Shown here one piece after another: positions 14,611 through 21,816 of a stretch of 25,192 nt of DNA (the stretch's first letter is position 1; every line of letters starts with the position of its first letter). The notes under the pieces are model-generated. The model was given only the letters and a program-made list of their open reading frames with translations. It was not told the origin of the DNA and did not search any database. The stretch is from CAZIBG01 sp964536985 (lineage in GTDB: Bacteria > Patescibacteriota > Saccharimonadia > Saccharimonadales > AWTP1-31). The DNA lies in NCBI GenBank assembly GCA_964536985.1, contig CAZIBG010000015.1:1-25192 (forward strand). The letters are read 5' to 3'. The position numbers were made by a program, and so were the translations under genes.

Positions 14611-15884
14611 GTAAAAGTTACAAATCATTTGTATTCGAGGGCTATGATTTTGATGTCACAAATCGAAAACTCAAGCTCAAGTATGGCTTTGATAACGAAC
14701 TACATTTTACCGAAACGCTAACCTTTGATTTTGCTTACACCAACTATGATAAAGAGATTCTAGACCGCGCCATATTGCCGTTATATTTTTTAGCTGGCGT
14801 GTCGTACTACAAAGCATATCGCACCGAAACCATCCGTATCGATCACGGCAAAATGGATGCGGCGTTAGCCGACTTTATTTCCGAAACGTACCAAAAGGGA
14901 CTGGGCGAATACTTTTACGTTAACCGTATCGATCCGAACACAGACATTCCGTTCATGGCAAACGCTCCTGCCTTCAAGCCACTCCATCACGCCTCCAACG
15001 GTGGCATGTTAATTGGACTTGGCGGCGGTAAGGATTCACTTGTCAGCGTAGAGCTGCTGCGAGATTTGCCTCATGCGGCAACATGGAGTCTGGGACACCG
15101 CGCCCAGCTGGAACCGCTCGTCAAAGAGATCGGCTTACCTCACTTATGGGTGGAACGTGCGCTTGACCCTCTACTGTTCGAGCTTAACAGTAACGGTGCG
15201 CTTAACGGCCACATACCCATTTCTGCAATCCTTGGAGCTGTCGGCACAGTTACGGCAGTCCTGACCGGATACAAAGACGCAGTAGTTTCCAACGAAAACT
15301 CATCTAACGAAGCTACCTTGGTTTATGACGGCGTAGAAGTTAATCACCAATATTCAAAGTCTTTGGCATACGAAAAAAACTTCCAGAAGTACCTGCAAGA
15401 TAACTTTGGCGAAAGTCTGCGTTACTACTCATTCCTTCGACCACTTAGTGAAGTTAAGATTGCCGAAATGTTTGCCAAGATAGGTTTCCAAAAATACAAA
15501 AAAGTCTTTAGTTCTTGCAACCGCGCATTTATACAAGAAAGCAAAACGATTAGTTGGTGTGGGCATTGCAGCAAATGTGCTTTTACCTTTCTTGCCCTAA
15601 CACCATTTATTGACCGAAAAGAGCTAGAAAGTATGTGGCATAAGAATGTCTTAATGGATCCAACACTTGTTATAACCTATGAGAACTTACTGGGCATCAG
15701 CGGCGAAAAACCTTTGGACTGTGTTGGTGAAGTCAAAGAATCTCGTGCTGCTATGCGCCTAGCTCAGGATATCTACAAGGGTCTGAACTACGAGTTCGAC
15801 ATCCCAGAAGATTATAGTTACCAGTCATTGGCCGGCCACAGCATGCCAAAAGACAAATACGATATCCTTTCTGCCGCCTTATAG
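14607..15884 (+). CDS. murL: UDP-MurNAc-L-Ala-L-Glu epimerase (MurL-like)
   Basis: 425 aa, starting with GTG inside the murD stop region (GTGA overlap), so translation is coupled. MurL epimerises the terminal L-Glu of UDP-MurNAc-L-Ala-L-Glu to D-Glu with ATP, replacing the usual glutamate racemase route. The central GLGGGKDSLVSVELLR (139-144 for GGGKDS) is a PP-loop-type nucleotide site. C304 and the cluster WCGHCSKC (C318, C321, C324) could bind a metal. Pairing with a MurD-family ligase that has an altered binding loop is the strongest argument for the function. Alternative: another PP-loop ATPase of unknown substrate. The 3' end overlaps the convergent 104-aa gene by 6 nt. Confidence 0.8.
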   Translation: MSKSYKSFVFEGYDFDVTNRKLKLKYGFDNELHFTETLTFDFAYTNYDKEILDRAILPLYFLAGVSYYKAYRTETIRIDHGKMDAALADFISETYQKGLGEYFYVNRIDPNTDIPFMANAPAFKPLHHASNGGMLIGLGGGKDSLVSVELLRDLPHAATWSLGHRAQLEPLVKEIGLPHLWVERALDPLLFELNSNGALNGHIPISAILGAVGTVTAVLTGYKDAVVSNENSSNEATLVYDGVEVNHQYSKSLAYEKNFQKYLQDNFGESLRYYSFLRPLSEVKIAEMFAKIGFQKYKKVFSSCNRAFIQESKTISWCGHCSKCAFTFLALTPFIDRKELESMWHKNVLMDPTLVITYENLLGISGEKPLDCVGEVKESRAAMRLAQDIYKGLNYEFDIPEDYSYQSLAGHSMPKDKYDILSAAL

Positions 15885-16193
15885 ATAACTTGCGTTTCGC
15901 CCGCGAAGCCAGCCAAGTATAAGTCCGACAACAATGACGACTCCTAGGTAGATTGCTGCACCAGTAGCAATGAAGCTAAAACCGCCTTCATAGCCTCCGT
16001 CTGGTAGTATATTTTTACTGATTTCGAACAACTGCAGTGGACCAATTTTTCCGACTTGTGACCCGCTTGATTGGCTCAAACTCGATGCAGTAGATATCAG
16101 TAGCAGTCCCCACCCTATGGCACCCGCAATTAGGCTACTAAATATTGATGAAAGGTACAGTGACGAACGACCTGAATTCTTAAGTACGGCCAT
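15879..16193 (-). CDS. Small membrane protein, last gene of peptide-export operon
   Basis: 104 aa. Two hydrophobic helices at ~14-36 and ~74-96 flank a polar loop, and the tail is basic (GWLRGRNASYL). The start has a strong AGGAGG Shine-Dalgarno and overlaps the permease gene's end by 14 nt, so it belongs to the same transcript. It is too small to be a transporter on its own; an accessory subunit or self-protection (immunity) protein is plausible from position alone. No family recognised. Confidence 0.8.
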   Translation of the reverse strand: MAVLKNSGRSSLYLSSIFSSLIAGAIGWGLLLISTASSLSQSSGSQVGKIGPLQLFEISKNILPDGGYEGGFSFIATGAAIYLGVVIVVGLILGWLRGRNASYL

Positions 16194-17523
16194 AATAATT
16201 CCTCCTAAATTTTTCTATTACAAACAGACCAATGTGCGCGGCAATACTTGATAACAGCCACCTCAAGCTTTGGCTGAAATCAGAGACATCGGCGATATCT
16301 GCAAACTTGAGAACAGCTACGATACCCGAAAGCGCAAGTACGGCGGTAAAAAATTGACTACCTACTTCCCCATCACCGGGTACTAGCAACGTACTGCTCA
16401 ATAACCCACACCCAGAACTAAAAATTTGCAGCGATACGAAGTACAGAACAAGCATTGGGGAAACGATTATCATGTGGTTAATTACGAATAGTAATGGAAG
16501 CCCGATTATTAATCCTAACAACGTGACTGACATAATTTCTGATTTAACGAAATACTTTACCGTGCCAAGCAGTATAATCTCTGGTGGCTTGCTCCGCCGA
16601 ACAATACCCCTAACGTCACAGGCAAAAGTTGCTGCTAATATACCTCCAATCATGAGTATTCCTGACGGATCTCCTGGAATAGTATTTTTCGCGAGTATTG
16701 CCAATGCCACAACTAGATTAAAACCTAATGCCAGGATGAAAGAGTGCCTTGTCCGTTTATTTCGAAATAGCTTCACGAAGTGCCAAGCACTAAGCGGGAC
16801 ATATCGGTCAAAAAACGGCTTAAAATCGACTCGTTGTTTCTGAGCTACAAGCAAGTATCCTTTATTGTAAGACTGCCAAAGTCCTGTTACTGGAAGGAAT
16901 AATAGTATCGCGACGATTAGTATTCCATAATGTTCAACCCACAGATTCGTACCAGTTAAAACCAAATCGACAATTCGAAATCCAGCGAATGAAATGGATA
17001 CAAACAAAATACTTCTGAGCAGTGTCGACCTAGGAATAGTTAATTTGGTAAGTCCAAGAGCACTAGTCAGGCCGATAACCCAGCTCATCACAACCCAAAT
17101 AGAAGGCAACAACATGTCACTAGCTACTGGAGCCAGCAGGATGCTACCGAATACACCGATAATACTAAGTAATACGAACGCGGGGAGTATGTCCAATGCC
17201 CATCGTTGATTTGTAGGAATTGGCCACAGTCGCATATTACTCATGAGTGCTCCCCCTCGGCTATTTGTTACTCCTGATATCTGAAGAGTTAGAAGTAGTA
17301 ATCCGGCCATCATGAATCCAAGCAGCGCCGTGACCACCAGAGCAATATCCAGTGGGATTCCGGGTGGTAACGAAACCGAAGCCATTGTCTGTCGAAGCTT
17401 ATTTGCAATAACAACAGCTATACAAAAACTTCCAATAATCCTCAGTGTTGCCTGCAAGAATGGACGCCTTGATGCCTTAGAAAAGTGCACAATCAAAACG
17501 GTTTTGATTAGTTTACGTCGCAT
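16180..17523 (-). CDS. ABC-type membrane permease-like protein
   Basis: 447 aa, with about ten to twelve hydrophobic segments distributed over the whole length and basic loops (RNKRTRHSF, RRSKPPE). There is no cytoplasmic enzyme domain. It starts at ATG 17523, overlapping the end of the ABC ATPase gene by 11 nt, so it is very likely the membrane partner of that ATPase. Layout and size suit an exporter permease of the ABC-2 sort or a related type, but no signature motif fixes the family. In context it should move the product of the 65-aa peptide gene, or pump it away from the membrane. Confidence 0.82.
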   Translation of the reverse strand: MRRKLIKTVLIVHFSKASRRPFLQATLRIIGSFCIAVVIANKLRQTMASVSLPPGIPLDIALVVTALLGFMMAGLLLLTLQISGVTNSRGGALMSNMRLWPIPTNQRWALDILPAFVLLSIIGVFGSILLAPVASDMLLPSIWVVMSWVIGLTSALGLTKLTIPRSTLLRSILFVSISFAGFRIVDLVLTGTNLWVEHYGILIVAILLFLPVTGLWQSYNKGYLLVAQKQRVDFKPFFDRYVPLSAWHFVKLFRNKRTRHSFILALGFNLVVALAILAKNTIPGDPSGILMIGGILAATFACDVRGIVRRSKPPEIILLGTVKYFVKSEIMSVTLLGLIIGLPLLFVINHMIIVSPMLVLYFVSLQIFSSGCGLLSSTLLVPGDGEVGSQFFTAVLALSGIVAVLKFADIADVSDFSQSLRWLLSSIAAHIGLFVIEKFRRNYYGRT

Positions 17524-18256
17524 TGGAATAAAGCTCCATGAAACGCGACTCTACACTTCCATACTTCTCGACAATGGTCTTTGTGTAGTCGTTAAGAATG
17601 ATATGACCACGACGAATCATCACAACTTCGTCGGCAAATCGCTCCGCCCACCACAAATCGTGTGTAGCGGCAATAATTGCCGTGCCTGACATTTGTTTAT
17701 GTCTCAAGATTCTTTCGGCACGCAAGATTGCGATGGGGTCTAAGCCATTTCGGAGTTCATCAACGACAATAAAGTGCGGGTCATGCATCAGCCCAGCAAT
17801 TATCTGCACCTTCTTCTTATTTCCATGGCTGAGACTGCCTAACTGGCTGTTGAAGCTATCGAACATAAGTTCCTTTGCTAACGTTTGAGCTGACCGGACA
17901 ATTCGTTTTAAGCGGTCTTTACTTGCATGAACACTTGCCAGTAACTCAAAAAATTCTGTTGCCGTGAGTTCGGGAATAATCCAAGTATCGTCATCAGGTA
18001 TGAAACCGATAGCTCTTTTTACCTCGGCTATCTCTAGATGTGCATCATTTCCACTAACCTTAACTACGCCCTCGCTCGGAGGGGCAAGACCTACGATCGA
18101 TTCCATCAATGTCGTCTTGCCGCTGCCGTTGGCGCCGACAATACAGGTCACCGTTCCTGGAAGAAAATTCAGAAACGGAACTGACAGACAAAATGACTTA
18201 CTACGTTGCACTCGCAGTCCATTGATGGTCAAGATTATTCTATGTCGTCTTCGCAT
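17513..18256 (-). CDS. ABC transporter ATP-binding protein
   Basis: 247 aa from the ATG at 18256 (MRRRHRIILTINGLRV). I prefer this to the ATG at 18277 because GGAGG lies 7 nt before it. Walker A GANGSGKTT, signature LSHGNKKKV (His in place of the usual second Gly of LSGGQ), Walker B FIVVDE with the catalytic Glu, the D-loop region NGLDP and the switch His in AATHD are all present, so it should hydrolyse ATP. It overlaps the protease gene upstream (17 nt) and the permease downstream (11 nt), a fully coupled operon. It is like ATPases of peptide/antibiotic ABC exporters. Confidence 0.93.
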   Translation of the reverse strand: MRRRHRIILTINGLRVQRSKSFCLSVPFLNFLPGTVTCIVGANGSGKTTLMESIVGLAPPSEGVVKVSGNDAHLEIAEVKRAIGFIPDDDTWIIPELTATEFFELLASVHASKDRLKRIVRSAQTLAKELMFDSFNSQLGSLSHGNKKKVQIIAGLMHDPHFIVVDELRNGLDPIAILRAERILRHKQMSGTAIIAATHDLWWAERFADEVVMIRRGHIILNDYTKTIVEKYGSVESRFMELYSNAT

Positions 18257-19070
18257 GTCGTATCCTCCATTCAGCAACTAACACTGCGCCATCACCATAC
18301 CCAGGTAGCCAACTTACCAAATGGGCAAGACTAATCATTCCAACTGAAGCAATATCAAAAGTTCGTAAACCAGCATGCTTCATTGAAATCATAATCAGAA
18401 GACAGCACACTGCTCCACAGACTGGCCCTAAGACAGCCGACAGGATGTTCTTACTAGTCTGGAGCTCTGGGTGCAATAATCCAATGCGCAACCCCCTCAC
18501 AACAAAGAAGCCACGTCCACCTGAGGTTGCCCAATGAACAAACTCATGGATTACGGTCGATCCGTAAACGGCACATAAGAACAGTAATTGGCCTAAAAGA
18601 AATTGACCATCGACAACGTTTGCACCATACGCAAATAATCCCAAAAACAACATGGACACGACCAAAGGCTGAGTCGACTTCCAGACCGCGTTAATCAGTC
18701 CCCGTCTACCGCGGAATCGCTTTGCATTCCACTGCAATCGAACACCCTTCATCCTGAAGCCAATACGCCACGACCAAACACGTAGAGCTTGGATAAGAGA
18801 ACGCTCCACATGAAGCGCTGCTATATCATCAAGCACACAAAGCACGGTGTACTTTTCTTTAAATTCTGTATGCCGATTTAGCGCCAACCAATCCTCCAGC
18901 CTTACAGGCCGACGAAGATCTAAAATTAATGGCAGCATTGAATCGCTCACTATATGTCGTGCACCGTTGGCGTCGTCAAGCAACTTATTCTCTTCGACAT
19001 GAATGCCATCTGCCAACCTAATTCTGTCGTCGCCATGGAGCAGACCACGACTCTGTGCAAAAATATCCAT
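18240..19070 (-). CDS. PqqD-like domain fused to M50-type intramembrane metalloprotease
   Basis: 276 aa. Residues ~12-95 (IRLADGIHVEENKLL ... HIVSDSMLPLIL ... YTVLCVLDDIAALHVE) follow the PqqD/RiPP-recognition-element pattern, a small winged-helix fold that holds precursor peptides. A basic linker leads to membrane helices with HEFVH (175-179), the zinc-binding HExxH, and SWLPGYGDG (D260), corresponding to the second M50 motif that supplies the third ligand. It should cut a peptide within or near the membrane. It starts 2 nt after the stop of the 65-aa gene, so that peptide is the obvious substrate. The domain order recalls leader-processing M50 proteins of epipeptide (YydH-type) systems. The PqqD call is from pattern only. 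Confidence 0.82.
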   Translation of the reverse strand: MDIFAQSRGLLHGDDRIRLADGIHVEENKLLDDANGARHIVSDSMLPLILDLRRPVRLEDWLALNRHTEFKEKYTVLCVLDDIAALHVERSLIQALRVWSWRIGFRMKGVRLQWNAKRFRGRRGLINAVWKSTQPLVVSMLFLGLFAYGANVVDGQFLLGQLLFLCAVYGSTVIHEFVHWATSGGRGFFVVRGLRIGLLHPELQTSKNILSAVLGPVCGAVCCLLIMISMKHAGLRTFDIASVGMISLAHLVSWLPGYGDGAVLVAEWRIRHAKTT

Positions 19071-19072
19071 AA

Positions 19073-19270
19073 CTATCTACAGACAAAAACTGCGCGCATG
19101 CGCTTCCAATCCATACTGATACTCTTCGCACCCTTCCAGCCGCATAAAATCACTGCAGCAAGCGTACTCGAACCAATCATTATCACCCAGGCAGCGGCAA
19201 CAGCAATGATGACGCCCTCTTTTGGTTGATAGGTCACATTTCGGTCCAATACAATACCGGTACTATTCAT
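19073..19270 (-). CDS. 65-aa hydrophobic peptide, candidate precursor
   Basis: 65 aa, from an ATG with AGGAG 5 nt upstream. A polar N-terminus MNSTGIVLDRNVTYQPKEG is followed by a helix of about 25 residues (VIIAVAAAWVIMIGSSTLAA to VILCGW) and a basic C-terminal part ending AVFVCR, with Cys at 43 and 64. It is the first gene of the operon behind a near-consensus promoter, directly followed by a PqqD-like/M50 protease and an ABC exporter. That order is typical of genetically encoded peptide products, hence the precursor call. Alternative: a small membrane subunit or regulator of the protease. No modification enzyme is nearby, so any product may simply be cleaved. Confidence 0.65.
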   Translation of the reverse strand: MNSTGIVLDRNVTYQPKEGVIIAVAAAWVIMIGSSTLAAVILCGWKGAKSISMDWKRMRAVFVCR

Positions 19271-19298
19271 AGCTTCTCCTGACGTTATGTTACTTTCG

Positions 19299-19308
19299 GT
19301 AGATCTAC
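19299..19308. promoter_or_regulatory. Palindrome GTAGATCTAC in operon leader, possible operator
   Basis: A perfect 10-bp palindrome a few nt downstream of the predicted transcription start (~19312) of the peptide operon. This is a suitable position for a repressor, but no regulator is identified. Confidence 0.35.
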
Positions 19309-19318
19309 ACTGATCAGA

Positions 19319-19347
19319 AATCTAACTTTATGAATTTTTAATGTCAA
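19319..19347 (-). promoter_or_regulatory. Promoter of the peptide/protease/ABC operon
   Basis: On the minus strand, TTGACA (19342-19347), a 17-nt spacer and TAGATT (19319-19324), giving a leader of ~42 nt with an AGGAG site. The rest of the 19348-19455 gap is AT-rich; I see no gene or clear terminator in it. Confidence 0.7.
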
Positions 19348-19455
19348 AAGAATACAGAAGACTATTTTTTGCTTGAGCCTAATGGATTACGCATACTACT
19401 TCGATAATAGTGTTGTTATAAATAACTTAATTCAAATGTATTCTACATCTCGCGG

Positions 19456-19884
19456 CTAGCGGATGTTCTTATGTAGCACACCAGAACGGCTGCGAATTCC
19501 AAGCAGGACAATCAGCTTACTGTCCTGGGGAAGTCCTACACGGAGCATATTTGCCCGTCCAACATTAACGCCACTAGAAACCTGACCGATCAAAAAGTGA
19601 GTCAGCTGTTCATGTTCACGAGCGGCGTGCAGATGTGTTTCGTTGCTTGCCATTATGTCCAAGGAACTCTCGTCATGGTCAATATCCGGATGAAACCCTT
19701 CTTGTTCTAAGACTGTACCTAAATAGCCTAAATACCTCACAGCAGATTGCCCCATTATCGATTCTGCGGCTATACCTGACGGCACACCGAGCATTAAGGC
19801 TTCGTGTATCAGCGAGTGAGCTCGCTCCAGATTTATAGAGTTATCATGATTCAGATCAGTGCGCATAAGCAATAATTTTATCAT
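19456..19884 (-). CDS. Hypothetical protein
   Basis: 142 aa, soluble, His/Leu-rich with a helical look (ERAHSLIHEALMLGVP, HLHAAREHEQLTHFLI) and a final strand-like SKLIVLLGIRSRSG. I recognise no family or active-site motif. TATTGA ends 7 nt before the ATG at 19884, fitting the leaderless pattern seen elsewhere; the ATG seven codons on (MRTDLNHDN) is an alternative start. It is divergent from the chorismate mutase gene, 38 nt away, sharing its promoter region. The opposite strand has only shorter frames, so this is the best coding explanation, but it is the least certain full-length gene here. Confidence 0.6.
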   Translation of the reverse strand: MIKLLLMRTDLNHDNSINLERAHSLIHEALMLGVPSGIAAESIMGQSAVRYLGYLGTVLEQEGFHPDIDHDESSLDIMASNETHLHAAREHEQLTHFLIGQVSSGVNVGRANMLRVGLPQDSKLIVLLGIRSRSGVLHKNIR

Positions 19885-19891
19885 TGTTCAA

Positions 19892-19917
19892 TCAATACTT
19901 CTCGTGGATACTAATAC
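19892..19917. promoter_or_regulatory. Compact divergent promoter region
   Basis: Two -10-like boxes face opposite ways in 38 nt. TATTGA (minus, 19892-19897) lies 7 nt from the start of the hypothetical gene; TACTAA/TAATAC (plus, 19909-19917) lies 5-8 nt from the chorismate mutase ATG. The -35 boxes are weak and would overlap the opposing promoter. Confidence 0.4.
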
Positions 19918-19922
19918 TAATT

Positions 19923-20207
19923 ATGAAACACCACTTGCAGGACCTACGTGATCAGTTAGATGAGATCGACAAACAACTAATTTCTCTGCTGGCCAAACGC
20001 TTTGCAGTAACCTCCAAAGTAGGCGAGTATAAACGCGATAACCACATTGCCCCAGTAGATGAAGCCCGCGAGGCATTACAAATGGAGCGAATTAGTAGTC
20101 TTGCCGAGCAAGCGGGACTGAATCCTGACTTTGCACGCAAGCACTTACGAACCATCATCGATCAGGTTGTACGCGATCACAAAGCACTTCAGGATGGCAA
20201 AAAATAA
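19923..20207 (+). CDS. Chorismate mutase, AroQ type
   Basis: 94 aa, the size of a stand-alone all-helical chorismate mutase, which converts chorismate to prephenate. The active-site set of the AroQ family fits with correct spacing: R9 (LRDQLDEID), R26 (LLAKRF), K37 (GEYKRD), D46, R49 and E50 (PVDEARE), with Q81 likely the C-terminal glutamine. The start is ATG 19923, where the conserved N-terminal helix begins; the earlier in-frame ATG at 19884 would add a hydrophobic extension with no support. The stop overlaps the next gene's ATG (TAATG), so it is coupled to a prephenate dehydrogenase, its natural pathway successor. Confidence 0.93.
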   Translation: MKHHLQDLRDQLDEIDKQLISLLAKRFAVTSKVGEYKRDNHIAPVDEAREALQMERISSLAEQAGLNPDFARKHLRTIIDQVVRDHKALQDGKK

Positions 20208-20908
20208 TGTCCATAAAATCTATCAGCATTGTTGGACGAGGAGATTTTGGAGGGCTGGTCGCTTCGCTTGTGCCCGAAGGAATTACACATGCTAGTTATG
20301 GCAGCAAAGACACTGAGCCAAATATCAACGAAATCGCTCGGAGCGATGTCATTATCCTATCCGTGCCACTTGCAGCTTATCCGCAGGTGCTAGCGCTACT
20401 TAAGCCGGTTATTCACCCCGAGACGTTACTAGTGGATGTCTGTTCGGTAAAAGTTAAACCGGCAGAGCTTATCGCTCATCACCTTCCCGACCATCAAAAC
20501 GTAATGCTTACTCATCCACTGTTTGGGCCACAATCGTGGGACAGCGGAAAGATGCTTGACCTGGTTATCACAAAAACGCAGGGCCAACACGCTAAAGATA
20601 TTGAGGATTTCTGCGCTAAAGAGCTAAAGCTGCGAGTGTTGCATATGACCAACGAAGAGCATGATCAGCGGATGGCCGAAGTGCACGCCCTTACCTTTTT
20701 TATTGCCCGCGGCCTAAAGGAGCTGGACCTAAAATCCGAACCATTTATTACCCCTTCATTTGAATCATTGCTTCGTTTAGTAGAACTCAATGATTCCCAG
20801 ACGGAAGCGCTGTTCCAGACAATTCAAAACGGCAACCCATTTGCCGAAGAGGAGCGACAGAAATTTATGACCGCGTTAGAAGACATAAATAATGGTTTAT
20901 TAAAGTAA
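20207..20908 (+). CDS. Prephenate dehydrogenase (TyrA-like)
   Basis: 233 aa. It oxidatively decarboxylates prephenate (or arogenate) with NAD(P) on the way to tyrosine. The N-terminal Rossmann loop is VGRGDFGG (G10-x-G12-x-x-G15). DVCSVK has the conserved Ser, and THPLFGPQS carries the catalytic His (H103). EHDQRMAEVHALTFF is the family's dimer-helix motif. The protein is shorter than bacterial TyrA (about 280 aa or more), with a trimmed C-terminal domain and no ACT domain, resembling compact plant-like arogenate/prephenate dehydrogenases. It is coupled at both ends (TAATG) to chorismate mutase upstream and a 302-aa unknown downstream. Whether the substrate is prephenate or arogenate cannot be told from sequence. 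Confidence 0.9.
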   Translation: MSIKSISIVGRGDFGGLVASLVPEGITHASYGSKDTEPNINEIARSDVIILSVPLAAYPQVLALLKPVIHPETLLVDVCSVKVKPAELIAHHLPDHQNVMLTHPLFGPQSWDSGKMLDLVITKTQGQHAKDIEDFCAKELKLRVLHMTNEEHDQRMAEVHALTFFIARGLKELDLKSEPFITPSFESLLRLVELNDSQTEALFQTIQNGNPFAEEERQKFMTALEDINNGLLK

Positions 20909-21816
20909 TGACTAACTTTCCTACACCCCCAAATCCTGGTATATCCAAAAACCTTGGCGATGCGTTTCGGCCACCACTTGCAGAGAGTCGACCATTGCAT
21001 GAGTTGTCCGATATGGCACCAGGACCACCAGAAATTTATGCTAATTTTACAGATGTTTACTACCCATTCTTTACCGAAGAATGTGCCCAGCAGTATGCAC
21101 AAGCTGCCGAATCACGCGTTGGCAGTCCAGAATTCAGCGCTACAGAAAATCGTGTCGCGCTACTTATTGGCGAAGGCGCACTATTACCCGCACTTGCCTA
21201 CATTCCAGAAGAAACTATTGTTATTGCCGACTCCAACCAAAAAGTCTTGCATCATGTACAGAATGTCATAGACGCCTTGCGTGATTGCTCAACTCCTCAA
21301 GAATGGTTTGATTATATGGGCGTGGATAAGCCCTTTCATAACAGCTATACTCAAAATTCAAAACAGAACTTACGGGCCCAAGTACTAGAGTGGCAAACAG
21401 CAGGTTTCGTCCACCCACTTGGCGATTTTGCCACATCAACCGCTGCATATCAAAAAGCCCGCGAGCTAATTGCCGGTAAAGCTATAGTCCCTTGGCGAAT
21501 GGAAATTGGGTACCCGGAAGATGTTGATGAGCTCGCGAAAGCCCTGCGCAGTATGAACGGTCATATTACGCTGGCTAATTTCAGTAACCTGCCTGCCATG
21601 AAAAAATTTAGGGATCCAAATAATTTTACAGCAAGTCTTTCGGAACTACCCTTTACGCCTCATGCGGCGATTCTGGCAACAGCCGGGAGGATCCGTAAGC
21701 CTCGCACCCAAGAAGAGGACGAGTTCTGGTTTCAAAATCCCGATAGCGGAAGCCTACAGTCTCGCGGTCCTTTCTACGGCCTTGATGATCTTGCAAGTAA
21801 TTACGAACCGAATTAA
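20908..21816 (+). CDS. Unknown protein with nucleotide/SAM-fold-like segment
   Basis: 302 aa, soluble. Its ATG overlaps the stop of the prephenate dehydrogenase gene (TAATG), so all three genes are coupled. A segment at ~82-110 (RVALLIGEGALLPALAYIPE then TIVIADSN) looks like the first strand, glycine turn, helix and acidic second strand of a Rossmann-type fold such as SAM methyltransferases. I see no confirming later motif. The N-terminal ~45 residues are Pro-rich. Operon position suggests a role with the chorismate-derived product, for instance modifying it, but that is inference. The gene overlaps the 3' end of convergent folD by 4 nt. Confidence 0.85.
   Translation: MTNFPTPPNPGISKNLGDAFRPPLAESRPLHELSDMAPGPPEIYANFTDVYYPFFTEECAQQYAQAAESRVGSPEFSATENRVALLIGEGALLPALAYIPEETIVIADSNQKVLHHVQNVIDALRDCSTPQEWFDYMGVDKPFHNSYTQNSKQNLRAQVLEWQTAGFVHPLGDFATSTAAYQKARELIAGKAIVPWRMEIGYPEDVDELAKALRSMNGHITLANFSNLPAMKKFRDPNNFTASLSELPFTPHAAILATAGRIRKPRTQEEDEFWFQNPDSGSLQSRGPFYGLDDLASNYEPN

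Noticed and set aside
18257..18277. Upstream ATG 18277 as start of the ABC ATPase
   Set aside because: The GGAGG ribosome site is placed correctly for the ATG at 18256, not for this one.
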